NCBI RefSeq assembly: GCF_023221775.1
Contig: NZ_JAKUDS010000025.1
Location: forward strand, 1-40,271
Direction: 5' to 3'
DNA length: 40,271 nucleotides
Source of the DNA: Enterococcus cecorum
GTDB lineage: Bacteria > Bacillota > Bacilli > Lactobacillales > Enterococcaceae
The notes under the pieces: generated by a model
Told to the model about the DNA's origin: nothing
What the model saw: the letters and a program-made list of their open reading frames with translations, nothing else
Databases searched by the model: none
Program-made: the position numbers and the translations under genes
Shown here: piece after piece, positions 15,992 through 24,600 of the stretch
Layout of the letters: each line of letters starts with the position of its first letter
How positions within the stretch are numbered: the first letter of the stretch is position 1

Positions 15992-16293
15992 TGACTACTC
16001 CCACGACTAAAGTCGTGGGGTTCCCCCTGTAACGACTTTCTTTAGTCTAAGGATATTTATTTAATATATACTTCCATACTATTCCTTTCCTTTTTAGAGG
16101 AAAGTTTAATAATATGACTGGTATATATTCGAAATTTAAATATTTATGTACGAGATATACACCCAGCGGTAAATCTTACGTTTTACCACCTGTGTTGTCT
16201 TAACGTCCACTACATTGTTTTTGGTTTGAAAAGGGTAAACAACTCAGTGCAGTCAATCTGAACAAAAAACCTTTCTATTTGAAAAGGAATATT
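15992..16293 (-). ncRNA. Candidate omega-RNA region downstream of tnpB
   Basis: About 300 non-coding bases lie between the tnpB stop and the right end. On the minus strand they contain several hairpins: GGTAAAA / TTTACC (near 16171-16190), CTTTCCT / AGGAAAG (near 16087-16107), GACTAAAGAAAGTC (~16033-16047), and the right-end hairpin. In TnpB systems the right end encodes the guide RNA, whose 3' guide is the flanking host DNA (here beginning GAACTTTTTATTC). This role is inferred from the family. A terminator-like hairpin at 16264-16287 lies just after tnpB. Confidence 0.45.
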
Positions 16294-17841
16294 TTACATT
16301 ATATACGTTTTATCTTTTTTGATATACCATTTTAATAGTTTGTTGTTGGAATTTCGAATCTGTTCAATTACGTCGTTATGCATCTTAATAAAGCTAAGCC
16401 AATCGTCTATACAACCAAATAGGTTATAACTCTTTAAATCGTTGTTGATATGTTGGATGAGATACGCACTATACATATCTCGTTGGATATTGAGATTATC
16501 AATATAATTCCAACGGTCATTCAATTTTTTCTTTGAATATGTATTTGTCACATGATTATACTGAGAAGCTTTTGCTTCATACGTATTAATCTTTATGACT
16601 TCTAAACCATACAGTTGCAATTTTTGATTTATTGTACTGATTAACATTGCAGGTGCATGGTTACGAATAGTTTTACCAAATCGTTTCTTAGAATTGTTTT
16701 TGCCATTCTTTTTATTTTTGGTTGTCTTTCTTGCGCGTCTCGCTAAACCTTTTATATGCATGGTTTCTACGTAGATGTTACCACCTAGTGAAATGATAAA
16801 GTTCGCTAAACGGTTATGCGATTGTTTCCGTTTTACTTTAGCTTTACGATGTAAATCTTTTAATTGATTGCGTAATTTGATGTAATTGTTCGAATAATTC
16901 CATTTTAATTTATGACCATTTTTCGCTTTCTTTACAGTGCCGTTTTCATTGTAATTTTGCGGATTAGTAGTCCGTTTAGAACGATCCATCTGACGTTGAA
17001 TGAGACGAATTTTCTTTTCTTCTAATTCACACTCAGGAGCTAATTCCTTTAAATCTACATAGTCGTTTGATGAAATTGCTACGGTAGACGTTCCTAAGTC
17101 TAAACCAACTGATTTAGTTGTATCTGGGTTTACCTTTTGAAATGAACCGTTTTTACGATTACGTTTCGTAGGTGGATAACCTTCTTGAACAAGTTGTACG
17201 AAATAACGTTTACGTCCGCGAATGGTTTTTGTCAAAATACGGATGTATTTCGTTCTATCCTGTAAACCGTCTATTGCATACATGTCGTTCTTTTTGATTT
17301 TAATATTTAAACGTAAACCTTTCGGATTTTTAACTTGTCCTACTAAACGTCTTTGGTCACCCCAAAGCACTTGATTATTAATAAACCGTAAACCAGTCGT
17401 ATTTGATTTGTTTTCCGTTGAAAATTCTTCATAAAAAGCTTTGAAGTGCACTTTTTTTGCTTTGCCAAATTGCTTTTTTTGAACAGCTTTAAAGGCACGT
17501 GTAGCTAGTTTTTGCATTTCGTTCGAACCTAGATGTAAAGCAAATTTTCGTTGACTGGTTTTACCGTATGCTTGTAAATCATATTCCGTAAAATGAACAC
17601 GTCTAGTTAATTCGTTAATAATCTTACTTTTTTCAGCTTTTGTTAACTTATCATTTTTGAGTGTTAACCAATATTCAGATAGATGTTGTAATTCATGGAG
17701 ACGTTTTAAAGCTTGTCCTAGCAATTCATTATAGACATATCGATGAATTTGTAGTTTTTTGTCTAGAAGTTTGGCTTCCGCTTTGTTTACAATCAATTCA
17801 AACTCTAAAACGTATGAAGGAGAAGTAGTTTTACACGCCAT
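16294..17841 (-). CDS. tnpB: TnpB-family RNA-guided nuclease (IS605 OrfB), divergent
   Basis: TnpB proteins are RNA-guided DNA nucleases, ancestors of Cas12. All three RuvC-type acidic motifs are seen: SVGLDLGTSTVAIS, then NIYVETMHIKGLARRA, and late in the protein NIQRDMYSAYLI. The usual four-cysteine zinc ribbon between the second and third motifs is missing: that stretch reads KASQYNHVTNTYSKKKLNDRW with no cysteine pair, though the KKKLNDRW segment is positioned as in relatives. It has 515 residues, longer than the typical ~400, with the extra length mostly in the N-terminal half. AAAGGA lies before the ATG at 17841. It may be active as a nuclease, but the absence of tnpA makes the element non-autonomous. 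Confidence 0.85.
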   Translation of the reverse strand: MACKTTSPSYVLEFELIVNKAEAKLLDKKLQIHRYVYNELLGQALKRLHELQHLSEYWLTLKNDKLTKAEKSKIINELTRRVHFTEYDLQAYGKTSQRKFALHLGSNEMQKLATRAFKAVQKKQFGKAKKVHFKAFYEEFSTENKSNTTGLRFINNQVLWGDQRRLVGQVKNPKGLRLNIKIKKNDMYAIDGLQDRTKYIRILTKTIRGRKRYFVQLVQEGYPPTKRNRKNGSFQKVNPDTTKSVGLDLGTSTVAISSNDYVDLKELAPECELEEKKIRLIQRQMDRSKRTTNPQNYNENGTVKKAKNGHKLKWNYSNNYIKLRNQLKDLHRKAKVKRKQSHNRLANFIISLGGNIYVETMHIKGLARRARKTTKNKKNGKNNSKKRFGKTIRNHAPAMLISTINQKLQLYGLEVIKINTYEAKASQYNHVTNTYSKKKLNDRWNYIDNLNIQRDMYSAYLIQHINNDLKSYNLFGCIDDWLSFIKMHNDVIEQIRNSNNKLLKWYIKKDKTYIM

Positions 17842-17991
17842 GAAATCACATCCTTTCTATCTGTTTTCTAAGTCTATTTTATCAAGAAAAGTTTTCCACC
17901 AACGTTATATATATAAGTTACAACTTTTTACATTACTGGTTGGCAATTCCTCCCACGGTTGAAACCGTGGGCTTCCTTGCAACTTTCTTTG

Positions 17992-18159
17992 TGAATGTGT
18001 ATAAGGACTTTCTGCATCCATTAAGGTCAGTACGTAAAACTTATCATAGGGATTCATCCAGACGCCAAAATTCTTCAAAGCTACGATGTCGATATTGGGT
18101 GCATCTGCGGTTAATTCGATTTTGTATTGACGAACATTATGCATATTGTTGAAATTCAT
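17992..18159 (-). pseudogene. N-terminal part of an 80-codon gene split by the IS element
   Basis: The frame starts at ATG 18159 (MNFNNMHNVRQYKIELTADA...) and runs 56 codons to ...DAESPYTHS, where the element begins. Together with 15917-15991 the intact gene would encode an 80-residue soluble, mixed-charge protein. No domain was recognised. The weak ribosome binding site is GAGGCAG. As it stands, the frame continues into the transposon for 28 foreign codons (ending near 17905). Confidence 0.6.
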
Positions 18160-18244
18160 TTTCTGCCTCGATTCTATGGTTTATTTGTTTATATGATAAC
18201 ACTTTCACCAAAAAACTCAAGCGTAAAAAACACCTTTAAAACAC

Positions 18245-18283
18245 CAAAAAACTGTACAAATAGTAACGAAACTCTTTGTACAG
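18245..18283 (-). terminator. Terminator of the ABC transporter operon
   Basis: CTGTACAAA (18252-18260) and TTTGTACAG (18275-18283) form a perfect 9-bp stem; on the minus strand six T follow. It lies nine bases after the permease stop codon. Confidence 0.85.
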
Positions 18284-18291
18284 CATTTTAT

Positions 18292-19554
18292 CTATTTCAC
18301 TGTTTTCATCAATTTGATGGATTGTTTGAAAGCCGCCAACACCCCTCGATCATTGTAAACGAGGACATTGGCTTTATACATTTTCGCTGATAAGACCATC
18401 ACAACGGTACTGATCACAATATTTAGCGCTAAACTGATGAAAGCGCCTGGATAGCTGACCACTTCATTGACAATTCTAAGTGGCATCGCAAAACTAGACC
18501 AATACGGAATATAAGAAGTAATGGTTAAAATCGGACTTTGCGTGTTGGTAAAGCTAAAGACCAAGCCGCCAAAATAGCCAATCATCGCCAAATACATCAC
18601 CGGCATAATGGCTTTGGAGGTTTCTTCTGCGCGATTGACAAGAGAGCCTGCCACCGCTGATAAGACCGCATATTGGACAATTCCCGTCAAGACAAACAGG
18701 GCCACTAAGACAATATTTAAAAATAAAGTCCAACTAAAATGCGCCCCAAAATCCACACTTGCTAAAAATGGCGCCAGTTGCTCATTATCCTTGAATTGAT
18801 ATAAACCAAGCAAAAAGACGGGAATGTAGACAGCCATCTGCGTTAAACCAACCAAGATGACTCCCATAATTTTTCCATAGTAATGCGTGCTCGCCTTGGT
18901 ACTCGATAATATAATTTCCATAATTCGACTACCTTTTTCCGTCGCAATTTCTTGAGCGATAATATTGGCGTAATTAGCAATAAACAAGAATAAAATAATC
19001 GTGCAGGCAAATCCGATAATCATCTGAACAGCTGCGCCATCTTCTTGTTTTTTCGTTAATCGGCCTTGATCATTGACAGTTACTTTATTTACCGTAAGTG
19101 GCACTTGTTGGTCAAGTTGAGCTAATTGTTGGGCACTTAACCCTAACTTTTGGGCAGAGACTTGGCGTTGGATTTGGCTTAACATCATGCGCAATTTCAG
19201 CTGCGTACTGGTTTCCACACTATCTTTGGCCAATAATTTTGCTTCGATGACCTCTTTTGAAGTATCTAAAATTAAGAAGGCATCAATTTTATCCTCTGCC
19301 AGTTGCTTTTCGCCGGCCTTTTCAGATTTCATCGCAATAAATCCGAATTCCTTTGATTGGCTCAAGGCGTTGGCAAGCACCATCTGTTGGTCATACACGC
19401 CAATTTTGTCAATCGAGGCAGAATCACTCATAAATTTCCCCATGCCATAATACAAAGCACCAATTACAAGTGGCGCCAAAACCATAATCAAAAAGGCGGC
19501 CGAACGTACTTGTTTTTTATAAACATTTAATGCAATAATCCAAAACTTACTCAT
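18292..19554 (-). CDS. ABC-2-type transporter permease (NatB/YhaP-like)
   Basis: Membrane partner of the ATPase encoded just upstream. One hydrophobic segment is at residues ~20-38, a long extracytoplasmic domain follows (~40-180), and five or more segments lie in the last 230 residues. This is the layout of the ABC-2 Na+ efflux-type permeases (NatB/YhaP). The conserved EIATEKGSRIMEIILSST segment follows the second hydrophobic stretch. The ATG at 19554 overlaps the stop of the ATPase by eight bases (ATGAGTAA). The length is 420 residues. The substrate cannot be deduced; cation, drug or peptide efflux are possible. Last gene of the HTH-DUF3169-ATPase-permease operon. Confidence 0.85.
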   Translation of the reverse strand: MSKFWIIALNVYKKQVRSAAFLIMVLAPLVIGALYYGMGKFMSDSASIDKIGVYDQQMVLANALSQSKEFGFIAMKSEKAGEKQLAEDKIDAFLILDTSKEVIEAKLLAKDSVETSTQLKLRMMLSQIQRQVSAQKLGLSAQQLAQLDQQVPLTVNKVTVNDQGRLTKKQEDGAAVQMIIGFACTIILFLFIANYANIIAQEIATEKGSRIMEIILSSTKASTHYYGKIMGVILVGLTQMAVYIPVFLLGLYQFKDNEQLAPFLASVDFGAHFSWTLFLNIVLVALFVLTGIVQYAVLSAVAGSLVNRAEETSKAIMPVMYLAMIGYFGGLVFSFTNTQSPILTITSYIPYWSSFAMPLRIVNEVVSYPGAFISLALNIVISTVVMVLSAKMYKANVLVYNDRGVLAAFKQSIKLMKTVK

Positions 19555-20446
19555 TTTCCGCACCTGCTTTCATCTTGAAAATCTCTTCTAAGGTTGGTGG
19601 CTGCTGAATAAACATTGGAATATAGCCGTCTTTAGTCACCATTTGGAAGATTTCTTTTCCTACTTCAGGATCTGACAAATGCAAAATAGTGCGATTGGCT
19701 TGGTGGGTATCGACTTTGGCCACACCTGGTAAAGTCTCAAAATGATAATCGGTATAATCGCCTTCTAAATATAAACGACTACGACCAAAGGATTCTCTGA
19801 TTTCATTGACTTTGCCATGTAGGACGGTTTGACCATTTTTCAGCATAATCAACTGGTCACAAATTTGCTCGACATTGTCCATATTATGACTTGAAAAAAT
19901 GACACAAGCATTGGATTGGCGCAATTCGATAATCGCATTTTTCATAATTTGAGCATTTACCGGATCCAAGCCACTAAATGGTTCATCTAAAATCACTAAC
20001 TTCGGCTGATGAATTAAAGTCGCAATCAGCTGAACTTTTTGCTGGTTCCCTTTTGAGAGCGTCTGAACTTTATCCGTTTTTTTGCCTTTTACTTGGAATT
20101 TTTCGAGCCATCCTTCAATTTGTGGGGCGATTTCTTTCCTTGATTTGCCCCGTAACTCTGCAAAAAATAATAATTGCTCTTCTATCGTTAACTTCGGATA
20201 CAAACCACGCTCTTCAGGCAAATAGCCGATGAAATTATAGTCTGCTTCCCCGATTGGATGACCGTTGAATAATACTTCCCCTTCATCTGCTTGTAAAAAA
20301 TCTAAAATCAAGCGGAAAGTCGTGGTTTTACCTGCACCATTTTGACCAATTAATCCTAAAATCGAGCCCGGTTCAATGGTAAAGGATAGCTGATCCAACG
20401 CTTTGTAATCCCCAAAAGTCTTGGATAAATTTCGTACACTTAACAC
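19547..20446 (-). CDS. ABC transporter ATP-binding protein (NatA/YhaQ-like)
   Basis: Energises the permease encoded downstream. It has Walker A GQNGAGKTT, a Q loop at GYLPEERGLY, the signature LSKGNQQK (variant of LSGGQ), Walker B LVILDEPFSGLDP and the switch histidine in FSSHNM. The altered signature LSKGNQQK and the PEERGLYPKL string are typical of the YhaQ/NatA group. The C-terminal ~70 residues are an accessory domain. GTG at 20446 was chosen because AGAGG lies eight bases upstream; an earlier GTG (20455) overlaps that site. About 299 residues. Confidence 0.9.
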   Translation of the reverse strand: MLSVRNLSKTFGDYKALDQLSFTIEPGSILGLIGQNGAGKTTTFRLILDFLQADEGEVLFNGHPIGEADYNFIGYLPEERGLYPKLTIEEQLLFFAELRGKSRKEIAPQIEGWLEKFQVKGKKTDKVQTLSKGNQQKVQLIATLIHQPKLVILDEPFSGLDPVNAQIMKNAIIELRQSNACVIFSSHNMDNVEQICDQLIMLKNGQTVLHGKVNEIRESFGRSRLYLEGDYTDYHFETLPGVAKVDTHQANRTILHLSDPEVGKEIFQMVTKDGYIPMFIQQPPTLEEIFKMKAGAENE

Positions 20447-20474
20447 AGCAAACACCTCTTTAATGAATCATCTT

Positions 20475-21236
20475 TCAATTTAATTTTTGTTTACGTAACT
20501 TCAAATAATAAACTTGGAATAAAATATTAAACGTCCCAAATAACGCGGTAACTATCAGTATTGCAAAAAATCCTGTATCGAAAAGTAATTGACCGATAAA
20601 CGCAAGAAACATCGCAATAATAAAAACGATTTGCATTTTACTAAACGTTGAATAGGCGCTTTGGTAAGTGAGTTCTTTTTCGGCTTCATCACTATAGGAT
20701 AACCATTGCTCTAAATAATTCATCGAAGTCGGATCAGCCTTACTTTTTTCAGGATAAACCTTAATGGATAAACGATACAACTGGATAATAACATAGTCGG
20801 TATAGAAAAAATTGAAAATATATAAAACTGCAATGATAAGATAGATATCTATCTCAATAATTGTATTTAATAAGCACGCACCCAAGATGAAGAAACAGAT
20901 ACTCACAACCACCAAAATCTGACTACGAGCAAACTGTATTTCAAATTTATCTTCTAAAAAATCTAATACCTCTTCCTCTGCTTGGACAATCCTTTGTACA
21001 GTCCGCTTCGTTTTTCCATAGTAAATCCCCAACACGATATTCGCAACGATACATCCGAACAAAAAGAGATAAACAAAAACTTGTTGTAAAAATAATTTGA
21101 GCTGATTTAAATCGATATGCCAAAAGCTACGATTCAACCCTCCGGTAATTGAAACTCCCAGACCAATCACAGCGCCTAATAAAACAAATTTCATCGTTTT
21201 GCCTACCCATTTCTTCAACACCTTATCCTTTTTCAT
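20475..21236 (-). CDS. DUF3169-type membrane protein
   Basis: A 253-residue integral membrane protein with about six hydrophobic segments (near residues 15-35, 48-72, 105-130, 135-155, 195-220, 225-245). The pattern and the pairing with a small XRE repressor match DUF3169 family proteins. Function is unknown. The start ATG at 21236 follows AGGAGG (21246-21251) with nine bases between; two earlier ATGs are too close to it. The first codons overlap the end of the regulator gene by 14 bases, so the two are translated together. It may sense a signal for the repressor or assist the transporter; both are guesses. Confidence 0.7.
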   Translation of the reverse strand: MKKDKVLKKWVGKTMKFVLLGAVIGLGVSITGGLNRSFWHIDLNQLKLFLQQVFVYLFLFGCIVANIVLGIYYGKTKRTVQRIVQAEEEVLDFLEDKFEIQFARSQILVVVSICFFILGACLLNTIIEIDIYLIIAVLYIFNFFYTDYVIIQLYRLSIKVYPEKSKADPTSMNYLEQWLSYSDEAEKELTYQSAYSTFSKMQIVFIIAMFLAFIGQLLFDTGFFAILIVTALFGTFNILFQVYYLKLRKQKLN

Positions 21237-21444
21237 CTTCATCATCCTCCTCTAATTGAAAAATATCTTCTACTTTGACTTGGCAGATTTGAGCAATTTT
21301 TAGGGCAAGGGCCACAGAGGGTGAATAGTCACCACGCTCAATGAGACTAATGGTTTGCCTGGATACCCCCGCTAATTTACCCAGCTCGGTTTGATTCAAT
21401 CCTAAAGAAGAACGATACTCTTTTAAATAGTTAATCAACTCCAT
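21223..21444 (-). CDS. Small XRE-family (Cro/cI-type) transcriptional repressor
   Basis: A 73-residue protein that is essentially one helix-turn-helix domain: LNQTELGKLAGVSRQTISLI is the HTH (residues ~18-38), followed by ERGDYSPSVALALKIA. It ends in an acidic tail (EEDDEDEKG). It resembles the YozG group. ATG at 21444 follows GAGGTGG by six bases. It leads the operon with the DUF3169 protein and the ABC transporter. Three perfect palindromes directly upstream are the likely operators, so it probably represses its own operon until a signal arrives. Confidence 0.9.
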   Translation of the reverse strand: MELINYLKEYRSSLGLNQTELGKLAGVSRQTISLIERGDYSPSVALALKIAQICQVKVEDIFQLEEDDEDEKG

Positions 21445-21479
21445 CTTTTTCCACCTCGATATTCTTTTTTGAATCATTT

Positions 21480-21557
21480 TTGACAAATATCCTTGTCATC
21501 TACACTCTAACATTGACAACTATTCTTGTCAATTATTTTTGACAAGTTTTTTTGTCA
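21480..21557. promoter_or_regulatory. Three-palindrome operator of the XRE/ABC operon
   Basis: TGACAA-N6-TTGTCA occurs three times: 21481-21498, 21514-21531 and 21540-21557 (centres 33 and 26 bases apart). The middle site contains TTGACA on the minus strand (21532-21527), which fits as a -35 box with TAGAGT 17 bases on (21509-21504). A repressor bound there would block the polymerase. Confidence 0.8.
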
Positions 21558-21612
21558 TTTTTGGTAAAGGTGGGAGTAAAGGGAGGGAGGTTCGTATTTT
21601 TCAACCTTTCTC

Positions 21613-21650
21613 AAAACAAAAAAACCAGCCTAGCAACTTTACTAGACTGG
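21613..21650 (-). terminator. Terminator of rny
   Basis: On the minus strand CCAGTCTAG (21650-21642) pairs with CTAGGCTGG (21633-21625) with one mismatch and is followed by seven T. It lies ten bases behind the rny stop codon. Confidence 0.85.
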
Positions 21651-21659
21651 TGAGATTAT

Positions 21660-23219
21660 TTATTTTGCATAGTCCACAGCACGAGTTTCGCGGATAACCG
21701 TAACTTTGATATGACCTGGATAATCCAATTCATCTTCAATTTTCTTACGGATGTCACGAACTAGGCGAACTGCGTCTAAATCTGATATTTCTTCTGGTTT
21801 AACCATTACGCGGACTTCACGACCTGCTTGTACAGCAAAACTAGATTCCACACCTTCAAAACTATTGGAGATGTTTTCTAGATTTTCCAAACGGCGAATG
21901 TAGTTTTCTAATGATTCACTACGAGCACCTGGACGGGCAGCAGATAAAGCATCGGCTGCAGCTACTAAAACAGAGATGATAGAAGTTGCTTCGGTATCAC
22001 CGTGGTGAGAAGCAATGGCATTAACGACCACTTTATTTTCTCGATATTTTGCTGCTAATTCGGCACCAATTTCCACGTGTGAGCCTTCAATTTCATGATC
22101 GAGCGCTTTACCGATATCATGTAAAAGACCGGCACGTTTGGCTAATTGGATATCTTCACCTAATTCAGCAGCTAAGACGCCTGCTAATTTAGCGACTTCA
22201 ACTGAGTGATTTAACACATTTTGACCATAACTTGTTCTAAAGTGTAGACGACCTAAAATCTTGATTAAATCAGGATGTAGGGTATGTGCACCCACTTCAA
22301 AGGCAGCTTGTTCTCCGTATTCGCGAACTCGTTCATCCATTTCTTTGCGTGATTTTTCGACCATTTCTTCAATACGCGCTGGATGAATACGACCATCTTG
22401 AATTAGTTTTTCAAGTGTCATGCGAGCAATTTCGCGACGAATCGGATCAAATCCGGATAACACCACTGCTTCAGGTGTATCATCAATAATTAAATCAATC
22501 CCGGTTAATGTTTCAAGGGTACGAATATTTCGTCCTTCACGACCAATGATGCGACCTTTCATCTCATCATTTGGCAGATTGACCACAGAAACTGTCAATT
22601 CTGAAACTTGGTCAGCGGCACAACGTTGGATAGCCAATGAAAGTAAGTTTTTCGCCTTACGATCCGCTTCTTCTTTGGCGCGCTGTTCAGATTCTTTCAC
22701 CATCATTGTTAACTCATGGCTTAATTCCTCTTCTGTTTGTTTCATGATGACTTGTGCGGCATCTTCTTTAGTTAATTCAGCAATGCGCTGTAATTCTGTT
22801 TGTTGTTGTTCAATTAACTTTTCAACTTCTTTTTCTCGCTCATCGATAACGTGTTGTTTTGCTGCAAGTTTTGTTTCCTTGCCTTCTAAAGTGTGCTCAC
22901 GTTTTTCTAATGAGTCATCTTTGCGATCTAAAAGCTTTTCTCTTTGAAGCAAACGATTTTCTTGTGATTTTAATTCTTGTCTGCTTTCTTTGAGTTCGCT
23001 TTCAATCTGACTGCGATATTTTTGATTTTCTTCTTTGGCTTCTAATAGAGCTTCTTTTTTCAGAGTTTCAGCTTCTTTATTCGCCGCGTTGATAATCCCA
23101 ACAGCCGAATTTTGCGCATCAGCAATCTCTTTGGTATGACGAGTATTCGCAACAAAAATTCCAATCCCTAAACCGACAACCAACCCCACGATGATAGCGA
23201 GGAGAATGTAAAGTACCAT
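21660..23219 (-). CDS. rny: Ribonuclease Y
   Basis: Membrane-anchored endoribonuclease that starts mRNA decay in Gram-positive bacteria. In order: one N-terminal membrane segment (residues 3-24, with a [12 protein letters not shown] run), a long charged coiled coil (~30-195), a KH RNA-binding domain ([16 protein letters not shown]), and an HD domain with the metal-binding [10 protein letters not shown] and IASHHGD. It has 519 residues, the normal length. It lies downstream of recA, as in Bacillus and many lactobacilli, but separated by a terminator and 217 bases. Confidence 0.97.
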   Translation of the reverse strand: MVLYILLAIIVGLVVGLGIGIFVANTRHTKEIADAQNSAVGIINAANKEAETLKKEALLEAKEENQKYRSQIESELKESRQELKSQENRLLQREKLLDRKDDSLEKREHTLEGKETKLAAKQHVIDEREKEVEKLIEQQQTELQRIAELTKEDAAQVIMKQTEEELSHELTMMVKESEQRAKEEADRKAKNLLSLAIQRCAADQVSELTVSVVNLPNDEMKGRIIGREGRNIRTLETLTGIDLIIDDTPEAVVLSGFDPIRREIARMTLEKLIQDGRIHPARIEEMVEKSRKEMDERVREYGEQAAFEVGAHTLHPDLIKILGRLHFRTSYGQNVLNHSVEVAKLAGVLAAELGEDIQLAKRAGLLHDIGKALDHEIEGSHVEIGAELAAKYRENKVVVNAIASHHGDTEATSIISVLVAAADALSAARPGARSESLENYIRRLENLENISNSFEGVESSFAVQAGREVRVMVKPEEISDLDAVRLVRDIRKKIEDELDYPGHIKVTVIRETRAVDYAK

Positions 23220-23383
23220 TGAATCACCTCCATACTATCGTTTTTTTAATGTAGTTTTAAATCTTGTTCAGAATAAATGAATCTACTTAGGTGTATTATT
23301 ACATACACAGTTTTATTCTAATGTTTCCAACTTGGTGTGTCAACTTAAAAATCGCTATTCTAAAAACTTGTGCTTTGTTACAC

Positions 23384-23427
23384 AAAAAGACCTCAAGCAC
23401 CAAAAAATCGAGGCTGCTGAGGTCTTT
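23384..23427 (-). terminator. Terminator of recA
   Basis: AAAGACCTCA (23386-23395) and TGAGGTCTTT (23418-23427) form a perfect 10-bp stem; on the minus strand further T follow. It lies nine bases behind the recA stop codon. Confidence 0.85.
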
Positions 23428-23436
23428 AAAAATCCA

Positions 23437-24483
23437 TTATTCTAAATCTAATGTTTCTTGTTCGGCTTCTTCTGGTGCTTCTACCGTTGTACCATCGCCA
23501 ATACCATAGGCATCACGAACTTTAGCTAAAAGCTCTGTGACCATTTCTGGGTGATCTTTCATATAGTTTTTGACATTTTCACGACCTTGTCCAATTCGCT
23601 CACCATTGTACGAATACCAAGCACCACTCTTATCAACTAAATCAACATCGACCGCCATATCTAGTAATTCCCCTTCTTGAGAAATTCCTTCGCCATACAT
23701 GATGTCAATTTCAGCGACTTTAAATGGTGGCGCCACTTTATTTTTCACGACTTTAATCTTGGTACGGTTACCGACAATATCGCTGCCTTGTTTTAATTGT
23801 TCAGAACGACGCACTTCTAAACGGACGGTCGCATAAAACTTCAAGGCACGTCCACCAGGTGTGGTTTCTGGATTACCAAACATCACACCGACTTTTTCAC
23901 GGATTTGGTTGATGAAAATCGCAATGGTCTTAGTCTTATTAATCGTACCAGATAGTTTTCGTAGGGCTTGAGACATTAAACGGGCTTGTAACCCAACGTG
24001 TGTGTCTCCCATTTCGCCATCGATTTCGGCACGCGGCACTAAAGCGGCCACTGAGTCAATGACAATAATATCGACCGCACCACTAGACACAAGTGCATCG
24101 GCAATCTCTAGACCTTGTTCACCGGTATCTGGCTGTGATAAAAGTAATTCGTCAATATTCACGCCTAGCTTTTTAGCATAAGCTGGATCTAAAGCGTGTT
24201 CGGCATCGATAAAGGCTGCAGTTCCACCTTGTTTTTGAACTTCGGCAATCGCATGTAAAGCAACCGTAGTCTTACCAGAACTTTCTGGACCGTAAACTTC
24301 AATAATCCGTCCTCTTGGATAGCCCCCTACTCCTAAAGCGACATCTAATGCCAGTGAGCCACTTGGCACAGTGGAGATTTGTTGGTCGGCCTTTTCACCA
24401 AGCTTCATAATAGAGCCTTTACCAAAGTTTTTTTCTATTTTTTTCAATGCAGCATCTAAGGCTGTTTTACGATCATCGGCCAT
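23437..24483 (-). CDS. recA: Recombinase A
   Basis: ATP-dependent strand-exchange protein for homologous recombination and SOS co-protease. Walker [10 protein letters not shown] and the Walker B segment [12 protein letters not shown] are present, as are the [10 protein letters not shown] region and the L2-loop neighbourhood [20 protein letters not shown]. The C-terminal tail is acidic ([14 protein letters not shown]). 348 residues is normal. ATG at 24483 ([10 protein letters not shown]) was chosen because AGGGGAAG precedes it; the frame is open 27 codons further. It has its own promoter and SOS box although it follows cinA on the same strand. Confidence 0.98.
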   Translation of the reverse strand: MADDRKTALDAALKKIEKNFGKGSIMKLGEKADQQISTVPSGSLALDVALGVGGYPRGRIIEVYGPESSGKTTVALHAIAEVQKQGGTAAFIDAEHALDPAYAKKLGVNIDELLLSQPDTGEQGLEIADALVSSGAVDIIVIDSVAALVPRAEIDGEMGDTHVGLQARLMSQALRKLSGTINKTKTIAIFINQIREKVGVMFGNPETTPGGRALKFYATVRLEVRRSEQLKQGSDIVGNRTKIKVVKNKVAPPFKVAEIDIMYGEGISQEGELLDMAVDVDLVDKSGAWYSYNGERIGQGRENVKNYMKDHPEMVTELLAKVRDAYGIGDGTTVEAPEEAEQETLDLE

Positions 24484-24531
24484 AATTCTTCCCCTTTCAT
24501 GAATCCTTCTACTCGATTCAAACTCATTTTT

Positions 24532-24581
24532 ATCATAAACGTTTCTAGGTAAAAATGCAAGCAAAAACGAACAGATATTCG
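24532..24581 (-). promoter_or_regulatory. recA promoter with SOS (LexA/DinR) box
   Basis: On the minus strand TTGCAT (24560-24555) and TATGAT (24537-24532) are 17 bases apart. Just upstream, CGAACAGATATTCG (24568-24581) matches the Gram-positive SOS box CGAAC-N4-GTTCG except for one base. Confidence 0.75.
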
Positions 24582-24600
24582 ATTTTGTTTTCTGCTATCT

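Larger units (their letters stand above)
15992..17991 (-). mobile_element. tnpB-only IS200/IS605-type element (2,000 bp)
   Basis: The ends carry the subterminal hairpins usual for IS200/IS605. The left end has CCCACGGTT-GA-AACCGTGGG (17952-17971); the right end has CCCACGAC-TAAA-GTCGTGGG (16000-16019). There are no inverted ends and no target duplication, as expected. Only tnpB is inside; no tnpA (Y1 transposase) is visible, so movement would need one in trans. The boundaries were set by requiring the split host gene to read through: host sequence stops at ...CATTCA (minus, 17992) and resumes at GAACTT (15991). The element's last bases are ...GTAGTCA. The position of the boundary is accurate only within a few bases. 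Confidence 0.8.

Noticed and set aside
22420-22947. 175-codon plus-strand frame
   Set aside because: It is the antisense of the rny coiled coil; its Ser/Cys-rich composition reflects complementary codons.
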